Assembly (NCBI GenBank): GCA_029858165.1
Contig: JAOUFO010000160.1
Coordinates: 1 to 5,085 of the forward strand
Origin: Deltaproteobacteria bacterium
Lineage (GTDB): Bacteria; SAR324; JACQKK01
DNA: 5,085 nt
Direction of reading: 5' to 3'
The translations under genes and the position numbers were made by a program. Positions 1 through 5,085 of this stretch are shown piece after piece. Below the pieces are notes generated by a model. The model did no database searches and was not told the DNA's origin. It saw only the letters and a program-made list of their open reading frames with translations. Numbering within the stretch: position 1 is the first letter of the stretch; the number at the start of each line of letters is the position of its first letter.

Positions 1-843
1 GGGGGCAGCATCGGGGTAAACCTGGATTTTAAATACACGTTCACCCCGCTGCTTTCCACCACCGCGGAATCGGGTGATCTGGAGGTGTTCAGTGCCCAGT
101 ACTTTCCACCAAGCCAACTTTCAAAAAATCTGAAAAAAAACGGCAAGGCCAGGGTGATGGCCGCTTTGATCACCGGCAGGCTGGAATCGGCGTTTCCAGA
201 TGGTCCGCCTCCCCCGGAAAAAGGGGAAAAGAATCCATCCCCCAAGGGAGATGGGGGCCGTCCGGCCCCCCATTTGAAGAGGGCCGAAAAAGATGTTCCG
301 GTGATGGTGGTCGGGGATGCCGATTTTATGGCGGACCCCTTTGCGGTCAAAGCCATCCCTTTTATGGGCGGGCAGACCCTCTACCAGCCGTTGAACGACA
401 ACCTGAATTTTGTGCTCAACGGGGTGGAATATCTTTCCGGGAGCCAGGACCTGATCCGGGTGCGTTCACGGGGCACAGCCTCCCGCCCGTTTACCACGGT
501 GCTGAACCTTCAACGGGATGCCGAACAACGGTTCCAGGCCCAGGAAGAGCAACTCCGAGGCAAATTGCAGGAAGTGCAGACCAAGCTGGATCAATTGCAA
601 AAACAACAGCAGGGGAAGGATGTGATTCTATCCCCCGAAATGGTGCGGGAGGTCCAGTCCTTTCGGGATGAGGAGCGGCGTACCCGCCGGGAGTTGCGGG
701 AGGTGCGCCAAGGGTTGCGCCAGGATATAGAATCCCTGGGCAACTGGCTGTTGCTGATGAACATGCTGCTGATGCCTCTGGCGGTGTTGGGGGTGGGAAC
801 CGCGGTTTACCTGCGCCGGACAAGGGAAGGAAAACGGTCATGA
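1..843 (+). CDS. GldG-type ABC transporter auxiliary subunit (Gldg family), 3' part, 5' end outside window
   Basis: The reading frame is open from base 1 to TGA at 841-843 (280 codons seen), so the GTG at 85 is internal and the start lies upstream. Visible parts in order: the end of the periplasmic substrate-binding-like domain with a GDADF motif (visible residues 105-109) and an RSRGTASRPF block (about 155-164) typical of this family; a charged, Gln/Glu/Arg-rich coiled coil (about 171-246); and one membrane helix (about 249-271) followed by a basic tail, giving a C-terminal anchor with a short cytoplasmic end. Family knowledge: these proteins work with an ABC ATPase and a permease of the GldA/GldF type, whose genes usually lie just upstream; the transported substrate is mostly unknown outside gliding bacteria. 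A Pro/Gly/Lys-rich linker at residues 65-93 looks like a lineage-specific insertion. The stop overlaps the next ATG (ATGA), so translation of the two genes is probably coupled. Family call is firm; gliding itself is not implied. Confidence 0.9.
   Translation, partial: GGSIGVNLDFKYTFTPLLSTTAESGDLEVFSAQYFPPSQLSKNLKKNGKARVMAALITGRLESAFPDGPPPPEKGEKNPSPKGDGGRPAPHLKRAEKDVPVMVVGDADFMADPFAVKAIPFMGGQTLYQPLNDNLNFVLNGVEYLSGSQDLIRVRSRGTASRPFTTVLNLQRDAEQRFQAQEEQLRGKLQEVQTKLDQLQKQQQGKDVILSPEMVREVQSFRDEERRTRRELREVRQGLRQDIESLGNWLLLMNMLLMPLAVLGVGTAVYLRRTREGKRS
251..273 (+). repeat. Perfect 7-bp GC hairpin inside the gldG-like gene
   Basis: GGGGGCC (253-259) pairs with GGCCCCC (264-270) around the four-base loop GTCC. 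Flanking AT (251-252) and AT (272-273) can extend the stem if one C is bulged. It lies in the Pro/Gly-rich linker, outside the conserved domains. Confidence 0.85.
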
Positions 844-1875
844 ATTTAAAAACTCTGAGCAAGGCCACCCTGGTATTGGCGGCCCTGGCGGCTGTGGGGT
901 TGGCCATCCGGTTGGTTTCTGATTCCGGGGGTGGGCAGGGGGTGGGGCCGGGTGGTGCTGAACCCGGAATTGGTGGAAAAAGCATTCAGAATCGTTCTGG
1001 AAGACACCCATCAAAAAACCACCCTGGAAAAAAACAGGGAAGGGTGGGGGGTTTTGGAGCAAAGCGGGTTTCCCGCCGATATAGCTGCCCTGGGGCGCGT
1101 TTTTTTGCAGTTGGGGGAGGATAAAATTGACCGGCTGGTCACGGATAAGCCGGAGGGTCTTGGGGATCTGGGGCTGGTTTCCCCCGCGGAATCAAACAGT
1201 GGAATGGATGAGGATGAGACGGGACTGCTGATCACCCTGGCCGACGACAACGGAAAACCCCTGGTTCAACTGGTGGTGGGCAATGCCCGGACCGGGTCCG
1301 GTGAGGGGCAGGGGGGGGGGACCTACATCCGGTTTTTTCCTGAACAAAAGGGGTATCTGGTTTTTTCAAACCTGAATATATCCAGCAATCCCGCCGACTG
1401 GCTGGAAAAAAAAGTGACCAACTTTGAGGGCCGCAAAGAAATCCGAAAAATGGTCATCACCCCGCCCGGCGGAAAAAAATTGTATTTTGGCCGCGATAAG
1501 GAGGATAGTCCCTGGGATTCAGGAGAGAAAAACAACCCCGCCAACCAAATGGCGGTGGGAGAGGCGGCGGATGCCATGGGGCGGATGACTTTGATGTCCG
1601 TGTTGCGAAACCCTTCCCAAAATCTGGAAAATCCAACCCGGATTGATGTGGAACTTTTTAGCGGAATGGTCTATACCCTGCGGGTGTCCCCCAAAACCGT
1701 GGGGGAGGGCAATCCCATCCTGGTATCCGCCGCGGTGGAAAAATCCCATGGGGGGGATGGCCCTTTGCAGGCCGCAGCCGACCGGTTTAACAAAAGGATG
1801 GGAACCACCGTGTTGTTGATGGAAGGGTGGAAGGCCAAAAGCCTGTTGAAAAAGCCCAAGGATTACTACAGGTAA
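840..1875 (+). CDS. DUF4340 domain-containing membrane-anchored protein, split by an apparent frameshift
   Basis: The ATG at 840 has a strong ribosome binding site (GGAAGGA, 825-831, spacing 8) and overlaps the gldG-like stop. It opens with a short basic start and a membrane helix (residues about 5-26), the normal N-terminal anchor of DUF4340 proteins. This frame loses family resemblance after about base 925 and ends at 1124. The rest of the protein continues in the +1 frame from about 931 to TAA at 1873-1875. That part reads as standard DUF4340: GWGVLEQSGFPAD (1042-1080), a LVVGNARTG strand (about 1270-1296), the PADWLEKK segment (about 1390-1413) and a C-terminal EGWKAKSLLKK block. Joined length would be about 344 residues, normal for the family. 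GTG 931 has no ribosome binding site, so I do not regard 931-1875 as a separate gene. DUF4340 proteins typically sit beside GldG-like genes and are thought to act in the same envelope complex; the biochemical role is unknown. It could be a pseudogene or a sequence error. Confidence 0.8.
925..955 (+). other. Inferred frameshift site in the DUF4340 gene, G-rich
   Basis: Frame 0 (from ATG 840) carries the membrane anchor, and frame 1 carries the conserved domain from about base 950 onward. Both frames are open together from 859 to about 1120. The switch must fall in a stretch with two G5 runs (927-931, 938-942) and a G4 run (944-947). Removing one G from either G5 run would rejoin the frames. 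Homopolymer miscount, a true indel and ribosomal frameshifting cannot be told apart from this sequence alone. Confidence 0.7.
1311..1320 (+). repeat. G10 homopolymer tract inside the DUF4340 gene
   Basis: Ten consecutive G residues encode part of a Gln-Gly-Gly-Gly turn just before the TYIRFF strand. The flanking sequence is in one consistent frame on both sides, so the tract as written is in the ON length. Tracts of this length are prone to slippage, and a change of one G would truncate the C-terminal half of the protein. Confidence 0.9.
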
Positions 1876-2062
1876 AAGGATTTGGGCCTCTGCATAACTC
1901 GTTTTTTTTCCCATCCCCCTGCCCCCAACACAACAGGGAAGGGGGTGAACTGGGAGACCTGCGGCCCCAAAAGAAAGGCGGTGAATCCCGCCCCAAGCCG
2001 CTGGAAGGCGGATGGCGGTGGTGAAGCGCTGAACAGGAACCCCAAACCCCCGCTTTTTTTTC
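1876..2062 (+). promoter_or_regulatory. Structured GC-rich intergenic segment, possible leader or degenerate riboswitch-like RNA
   Basis: This gap between the DUF4340 stop and the next gene has no convincing coding frame. It holds a hairpin at 1915-1945 (CCCCCT-G-CCC with GGG-A-AGGGGG, one mismatch), a small hairpin GGCGG/CCGCC at 1977-1992, and a longer stem at 2015-2053. The stretch GGGAAGGGGGTGAAC followed by GGGAGACCTGC (1936-1961) resembles the 3' part of cobalamin riboswitches, and GGCGGTGAATCCCGCC then GCCGCTG (1977-2002) resembles their 5' core. The order is reversed relative to the known RNA, so I treat the likeness as suggestive only. Confidence 0.35.
2015..2061 (+). terminator. Probable intrinsic terminator after the gldG/DUF4340 operon
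   Basis: GCGGTGGT (2015-2022) pairs with ACCCCCGC (2046-2053), seven of eight positions, with one T:C mismatch and a 23-base loop. It is followed at once by eight T residues (2054-2061). The stem is GC-rich and correctly placed for plus-strand termination about 140 bases after the DUF4340 stop. The long loop lowers confidence. It could also serve as the expression platform of a leader RNA. Confidence 0.55.
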
Positions 2063-2126
2063 AACACGGGAGCTTTCGGCAGTTACGCAGAGGTCTCCAC
2101 CTTTTTTTTAAACACACACGAAACCA

Positions 2127-2133
2127 AAGGGAG
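2127..2133 (+). promoter_or_regulatory. Ribosome binding site of the DUF1971-like gene
   Basis: AAGGGAG lies six bases before ATG 2140. It decides the start, because the same frame is open far upstream (to 1882) with no other credible initiation signal. A T8/TTAAA stretch at 2102-2112 just upstream could contain a weak -10 element, but no good -35 box is seen. Confidence 0.8.
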
Positions 2134-2139
2134 TTTTTC

Positions 2140-2475
2140 ATGAACAAGCATATTCCTGCCGGGGCCTACCGGTTTGAAATTTCGGCAACCTTTAACGAAA
2201 AAACCCTGCCCCGCCGGTTCAGGGCTGTATCCTCTCTGCTTCCCCAACAGTGGGCCAAGGTGATTGTGGAAGAGGGGGAATTGGACCTGGTGTTGGAAAA
2301 CTCCAAAGGGTTTCAGCGGTTGAACCCCCGGATGGTGGGGATTGTCCCTCCGGGAGAGGGATTTAAACTGGTGGTGACCGGTGGCGGGTTGGTTGTGCGG
2401 TTGGAATACTTCCATGAGTCCAAGGTGGACGACCAGAAGGTCATTCTGGATTCCTGGAGGGCCAAGGCGGGTTAA
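2140..2475 (+). CDS. DUF1971-like cupin-fold protein (YeaR / TehB N-terminal type)
   Basis: This gene encodes a 111-residue soluble protein with no signal peptide or membrane segment. The pattern follows the DUF1971 family: an N-terminal IPAGAYRFEIS segment, F-x-E-x-T-x-P (FNEKTLP), a W-x-K-x-x-V-E-E-G-E-L strand-turn typical of the small beta-barrel, an IVPPGEGF block, and the closing VRLEYFHE strand. Length matches stand-alone family members such as YeaR. The position where many relatives have a His-rich PPxxPHH-like sequence reads PPGEGFKL here, so a metal or ligand site of that sort may be missing. Relatives are linked to tellurite or nitrate/nitrite-stress genes, but the molecular function is not established and I do not assign one. 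It stands alone between two terminator-like structures and converges on the GH84 gene. Family call is moderate: it rests on remembered pattern, not a search. Confidence 0.6.
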   Translation: MNKHIPAGAYRFEISATFNEKTLPRRFRAVSSLLPQQWAKVIVEEGELDLVLENSKGFQRLNPRMVGIVPPGEGFKLVVTGGGLVVRLEYFHESKVDDQKVILDSWRAKAG

Positions 2476-2488
2476 AGCGCATTCTGCG

Positions 2489-2516
2489 CACATCTGTTCC
2501 CAGGATGTGGTTTTTT
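2489..2516 (+). terminator. Intrinsic terminator of the DUF1971-like gene
   Basis: CACATCTG (2489-2496) pairs with CAGGATGTG (2501-2509) around the loop TTCC, with one bulged G. It is followed by G and six T residues (2511-2516). It starts 13 bases after the stop codon. The T run overlaps the stop codon of the convergent GH84 gene (2515-2517). A second small stem GCGC/GCGC (2477-2489) lies just before it. Confidence 0.8.
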
Positions 2517-3840
2517 ATGGGTTGAACCATTTCCCCAACACAAACGGCTGACTCTGCCGGAAGACCATAATCTGCTCATCCCGTGCGGCTTTGTTTTTTG
2601 CCGCGAAGATTCCCCTGGCTCCGTCCAGCCGATCCAGCCAGGGTGCCGCCTCTGCGGCCATGTCAGCTGAAAGCTCCTGCCGGAGTTGAGCGGTCAGGGT
2701 TGCCATGTTCATCGTCAAGGTTTCCTCCACCGGCAGTTTCTGCTCCTCCCAGCAAATCCGAAGGGCTTCTCTGATGGCCTCCCCCGCCCGGGAGGATGGC
2801 CGCGGCTCATCCGCCAGGGCGGACCTGCGGGTCAGGGCTTCCAGTACGGAAATGGGTTGCCAAAGGGGTTTGGGAACAAACGCCCGGAGAGATTTTTTCC
2901 ACGCTTCTTCAGGGTTGTATCCCGCCGGGTCGGAGGCGTACATCAGGCAGGTGGCCCCCGGGATAACCCCCAAGGAAGGCTGGGACATGGGGTTGAACAA
3001 ATAACCCTTCACCCCCTGGGGAAGGTCCGCCCCCCGCCCGGAAAGAGGCCCCAGGTGCAGGTGGTGAACCATTCCCACATCGTTGACCGGGTAATTGTCC
3101 CACAATATCAGCTTGCGGGGGAGGTCTCCCAGAAAAGCCTGTTTATCGGCCAGGGTGATGGTCCGGGAGCAAACCCGGGGGCCGGTCCAGAACCAGGGGA
3201 CCTCCGGGGGCAGCCCCCGGTGAAGGTTGTCCAGGTAGCCGACCTCAAAGGCTCCGTATTCCTTTTCCAGCAGGGGGTCCAGGGTGTACAGGCTGGGACA
3301 AACCACCCATTGAGTCTCCACCCCCAGGGCGGCACAACGGCGAACCACCTGAACAAAGGCGTTGGCTTGGGCTTGGGCCAGGGAGCCGCCGGTGGCGGAA
3401 CTGCCATCCGGGTTTTTTAAAGAGGACTTCAAATCATCATACAGCACGGCAAATCCCCTGAACCCGGCCTGAACCAGCTCATGGATTTTTGCCGCCATCC
3501 GATCCAAATGATCCGGGTCGTAAGGGTGGAACGGCGGCTCAAAATGGACCCCCGCCCAGGGGGTGATGTTTCGCTCCCGGCAAAACCCGGCCAATTCGCT
3601 GAACCGGTGGATTTCAGCCGGATGTAACGGGCGCATGGCTTCGGCGGCCAGGGCTGGCTCGTGTTTGGGGCAAAACAGGTAGGTGTCCAGGCCAAAAGGG
3701 GCCAACCGGTCTATAAACCAATATCTGGCCGCCGGGTCCCACACCGGTCCGTAAAAGCCTTCAACCACACCCTTTAGTGAAAATCCCCGCATGGCTTTCC
3801 ATTTCCTTATCGTGGCTTGGGTTGCTGGCAGTGTTTTCAC
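2515..3840 (-). CDS. Family GH84 beta-N-acetylglucosaminidase-type glycoside hydrolase
   Basis: This gene encodes 441 residues. The family removes terminal beta-linked N-acetylglucosamine by substrate-assisted catalysis using two adjacent Asp residues. Visible motifs are GVVEGFYGPVW (24-34) at the first barrel strand; a YLFCPKHE segment (54-61); the catalytic pair in FAVLYDDLKSSL (D135, D136); CPSLYT (181-186); FWTGPRVCSRTIT (217-229); and LILWDNYPVND (244-254), whose Asn/Asp residues bind the sugar in relatives. An NPMSQPS block follows, then a helical C-terminal region of about 130 residues. No signal peptide or lipobox is seen, so the protein is probably cytoplasmic. The start used is GTG 3840, with GAGGGG 11 bases upstream; an ATG at 3792 (residue 17), preceded by AAGGA, is a real alternative giving 425 residues. 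The usual PKDD-type substrate motif reads PKHE, and a following His-x-x-Trp-Arg is not evident, so specificity may differ from O-GlcNAc hydrolases. Confidence 0.85.
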   Translation of the reverse strand: MKTLPATQATIRKWKAMRGFSLKGVVEGFYGPVWDPAARYWFIDRLAPFGLDTYLFCPKHEPALAAEAMRPLHPAEIHRFSELAGFCRERNITPWAGVHFEPPFHPYDPDHLDRMAAKIHELVQAGFRGFAVLYDDLKSSLKNPDGSSATGGSLAQAQANAFVQVVRRCAALGVETQWVVCPSLYTLDPLLEKEYGAFEVGYLDNLHRGLPPEVPWFWTGPRVCSRTITLADKQAFLGDLPRKLILWDNYPVNDVGMVHHLHLGPLSGRGADLPQGVKGYLFNPMSQPSLGVIPGATCLMYASDPAGYNPEEAWKKSLRAFVPKPLWQPISVLEALTRRSALADEPRPSSRAGEAIREALRICWEEQKLPVEETLTMNMATLTAQLRQELSADMAAEAAPWLDRLDGARGIFAAKNKAARDEQIMVFRQSQPFVLGKWFNP

Positions 3841-4111
3841 AACCGGAAAATCCCCTCAGGCTTTTTTTGAAAACCGGATCAAACAGGGAAGAGTTTCATT
3901 TTGAATATCACATTCCTGCCCGTTAACACTGAAAATAAATCGTGGGTGTTGGTACAAAAACCCAGGGGAGAAAATCAAACCTCATATTGCAACTGGTTCC
4001 ACAAAACGATAAGGTTCATAGCTGTGCCTAAAAAACGCCTGGGGGATTTCGGCTAAAGGATACGGGTAACAGAGAAAATTTTTTCAGACATCAGAATTTC
4101 AGGAAAAAAAA
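3841..4111. promoter_or_regulatory. Divergent control region between the GH84 gene and purA
   Basis: Both genes start outward from this 271-bp, AT-richer gap, so it should carry promoters for each. No strong sigma-70 pair stands out. The best purA candidate is TTGCAA (3987-3992), 17 bases, then TAAGGT (4010-4015), which is weak. No palindrome resembling the enterobacterial PurR operator is visible. Inverted repeats are TGGGT/ACCCA (3943-3947 / 3960-3964), CCCAGG/CCTGGG (3961-3966 / 4038-4043) and, nested inside the latter, AACCT/AGGTT (3978-3982 / 4012-4016), which could fold the purA leader. A small open frame runs through 3901-4056 but is doubtful. Confidence 0.6.
3901..4056 (+). CDS. Doubtful small ORF upstream of purA (51 codons, TTG start)
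   Basis: The frame TTG 3901 to TAA 4054-4056 would encode 51 residues beginning MNITFLPVNTENKS. AGGGAAG (3885-3891) lies nine bases before the TTG, which is why I list it. I do not recognise the product. Codons such as ATA and AGG are unlike those of the neighbouring genes, and the frame covers the inverted repeats of the purA leader. It is more likely chance than a gene, or at most a leader peptide. Confidence 0.15.
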   Translation: MNITFLPVNTENKSWVLVQKPRGENQTSYCNWFHKTIRFIAVPKKRLGDFG

Positions 4112-4112
4112 A
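4104..4112 (+). repeat. A9 tract between the ribosome binding site and the start of purA
   Basis: Nine A residues fill the spacer and include the A of the ATG. The short Shine-Dalgarno core AGG (4101-4103) lies directly before it, so any length change would alter spacing to the start codon. Confidence 0.9.
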
Positions 4113-5085
4113 TGGCCGGCATTGTGGTAGTGGGCTCCCAATGGGGAGACGAAGGCAAAGGAAAAATAGTGGATCTGATCACCGAACAGGCCGATATGGT
4201 GGTTCGGTATCAGGGGGGCAACAACGCCGGTCATACGGTGGTGTTTGAGGGAAAAACCTTTGTGCTGCATTTGATTCCATCCGGGATTTTTCGCCCGGGA
4301 AAGCTGGTGGTGCTGGGCAACGGGGTTGTGGTGGAACCCCAGGCCCTGCTGGATGAGATTGAATACCTGCAAAAAGCCGGGATGGAGGTAGGGGACAATC
4401 TGAAGGTGTCCAATCAGGCCCATTTGATCATGCCGTATCACAAGGCGTTTGATAAACTGCGGGAATCCCTGAAAGGGGCCGGGAAAATCGGCACCACCGG
4501 CAGAGGCATCGGTCCCACCTATGAAGACAAGGTGGGAAGAGAGGGAATCCGGTTTTGTGATTTTGAGGGGCAAAGCGACAGGGAGTTCTGCACCCGGCTG
4601 GAATCCATATTGGCCGAAAAAAACGTGCTGCTTCGGAGCCACTTCAAATCAGAACAAATGTTTGATGTGAATGAGATTTATGATGAGTATTCGGCTTTTT
4701 ACGAAAAAATAAAGCCTTATGTTTGCGATACATCCCTGCTGGTGAATGACGCCCTGGACAGGGGAGACAATGTGTTGTTTGAAGGAGCCCAGGGCACCCT
4801 GTTGGATGTGGACCATGGCACCTACCCTTATGTCACATCATCCAGCACCATGGCCGGCGGAGCCTGCACCGGGACCGGGGTGGGCCCCACCAAAATACAG
4901 GGAGTGTTGGGGATCACCAAAGCCTATACCACCCGGGTGGGGGAAGGCCCTTTTCCCACGGAGGAAAACGGGTCTCCGGTGGGGGATATGTTGCAGCAAA
5001 GAGGAAATGAGGTGGGGGCCACCACCGGGAGGACCCGCCGCTGCGGGTGGTTTGACGGAGTGGCGGTGCGGCAGGCGGCGAGGGT
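4112..5085 (+). CDS. purA: Adenylosuccinate synthetase, 5' part (3' end outside window)
   Basis: PurA joins IMP and aspartate, using GTP, to make adenylosuccinate, the first step from IMP to AMP, in the cytoplasm. The first 324 codons are present with no break; the family is usually about 430 residues, so roughly a quarter is cut off. Key motifs sit at the same numbers as in the Escherichia coli enzyme: the P-loop GSQWGDEGKGK (8-18) with catalytic D13; NNAGH with H41; IGTTGRGIGPTYEDKVGR (126-143) with T129 and R143, which bind IMP; FEGAQGTLLD with its Gln; the YPYVTSSS segment; and the TTGRTRRCGWFD loop near the window end. Start is ATG 4112, with AGGA (4101-4104) before it and a run of A in between. 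It heads its own unit, divergent from the GH84 gene. The identification is firm. Confidence 0.98.
   Translation, partial: MAGIVVVGSQWGDEGKGKIVDLITEQADMVVRYQGGNNAGHTVVFEGKTFVLHLIPSGIFRPGKLVVLGNGVVVEPQALLDEIEYLQKAGMEVGDNLKVSNQAHLIMPYHKAFDKLRESLKGAGKIGTTGRGIGPTYEDKVGREGIRFCDFEGQSDREFCTRLESILAEKNVLLRSHFKSEQMFDVNEIYDEYSAFYEKIKPYVCDTSLLVNDALDRGDNVLFEGAQGTLLDVDHGTYPYVTSSSTMAGGACTGTGVGPTKIQGVLGITKAYTTRVGEGPFPTEENGSPVGDMLQQRGNEVGATTGRTRRCGWFDGVAVRQAAR

Noticed and set aside
491..985. 164-codon open frame on the minus strand
   Set aside because: It lies antisense to the well-supported gldG-like coil and the DUF4340 start, is Pro/Ala-rich low complexity, and matches no family; it is a shadow of GC-rich coding DNA.
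931..1875. DUF4340 region as an independent gene starting at GTG 931
   Set aside because: No ribosome binding site precedes GTG 931, and the product would lack the membrane anchor that is present in the other frame right after a good start at 840.
1854..1909. Stem GCCCAA/TTGGGC (1854-1859 / 1882-1887) with T8 at 1902-1909 as a terminator
   Set aside because: The T run is 14 bases away from the stem and the loop is 22 bases, so this does not have intrinsic terminator geometry.
1882..2139. Upstream extension of the DUF1971-like frame to 1882
   Set aside because: The frame is open, but the added peptide is low complexity and passes through the terminator stem; ATG 2140 has a clear ribosome binding site and fits the family length.
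2686..3420. 244-codon plus-strand open frame opposite the GH84 gene
   Set aside because: It is antisense to continuous GH84 motifs and has a Gly/Gln/Pro-biased composition typical of a shadow frame.
3987..4015. TTGCAA / TAAGGT as the purA promoter
   Set aside because: The spacing is 17 but both boxes match the consensus poorly, so I mention it only as the best weak candidate.
4091..4642. 183-codon minus-strand open frame opposite purA
   Set aside because: It is antisense to an unmistakable PurA coding frame.

Overview
The window looks like chromosomal DNA of a Gram-negative, probably deltaproteobacterial (Desulfobacterota-like) organism. That placement is an inference from the GldG-type/DUF4340 gene pair, the style of the PurA protein and the GC-rich, homopolymer-rich sequence. 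No rRNA or other taxonomic marker is present. I see no mobile element, CRISPR array, tRNA or rRNA.

Layout. (1) 1-1875, plus strand: the end of an operon for a GldA/F/G-like ABC export system. It holds the 3' part of the GldG-type auxiliary subunit (1-843), whose stop overlaps the ATG of a DUF4340 membrane-anchored partner (840-1875). The DUF4340 gene is split between two frames; the shift lies in a G-rich stretch around 925-955, so the gene is either broken, subject to slippage or misread. (2) 1876-2139: a 264-bp gap with several GC-rich hairpins, ending in a terminator-like stem plus T8. Parts of it resemble cobalamin-riboswitch boxes, but not in the canonical order. (3) 2140-2475, plus strand: a 111-residue DUF1971-like (YeaR / TehB N-terminal type) cupin protein with a good ribosome binding site, followed by an intrinsic terminator at 2489-2516. 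(4) 2515-3840, minus strand, convergent: a family GH84 beta-N-acetylglucosaminidase-type enzyme without a visible signal peptide. (5) 3841-4111: the divergent control region between the GH84 gene and purA, with inverted repeats and one doubtful small ORF. (6) 4112-5085, plus strand: the first 324 codons of purA (adenylosuccinate synthetase), cut by the window end.

The genes do not form one pathway. The first two belong to a membrane export complex, the two middle genes are single-gene units that end towards each other, and purA is a housekeeping purine-biosynthesis gene starting a new unit. No clearly new multi-gene system is visible. The points most worth a second look are the frameshift and G10 tract in the DUF4340 gene, the structured RNA-like gap after it, and the apparently cytoplasmic GH84 enzyme.
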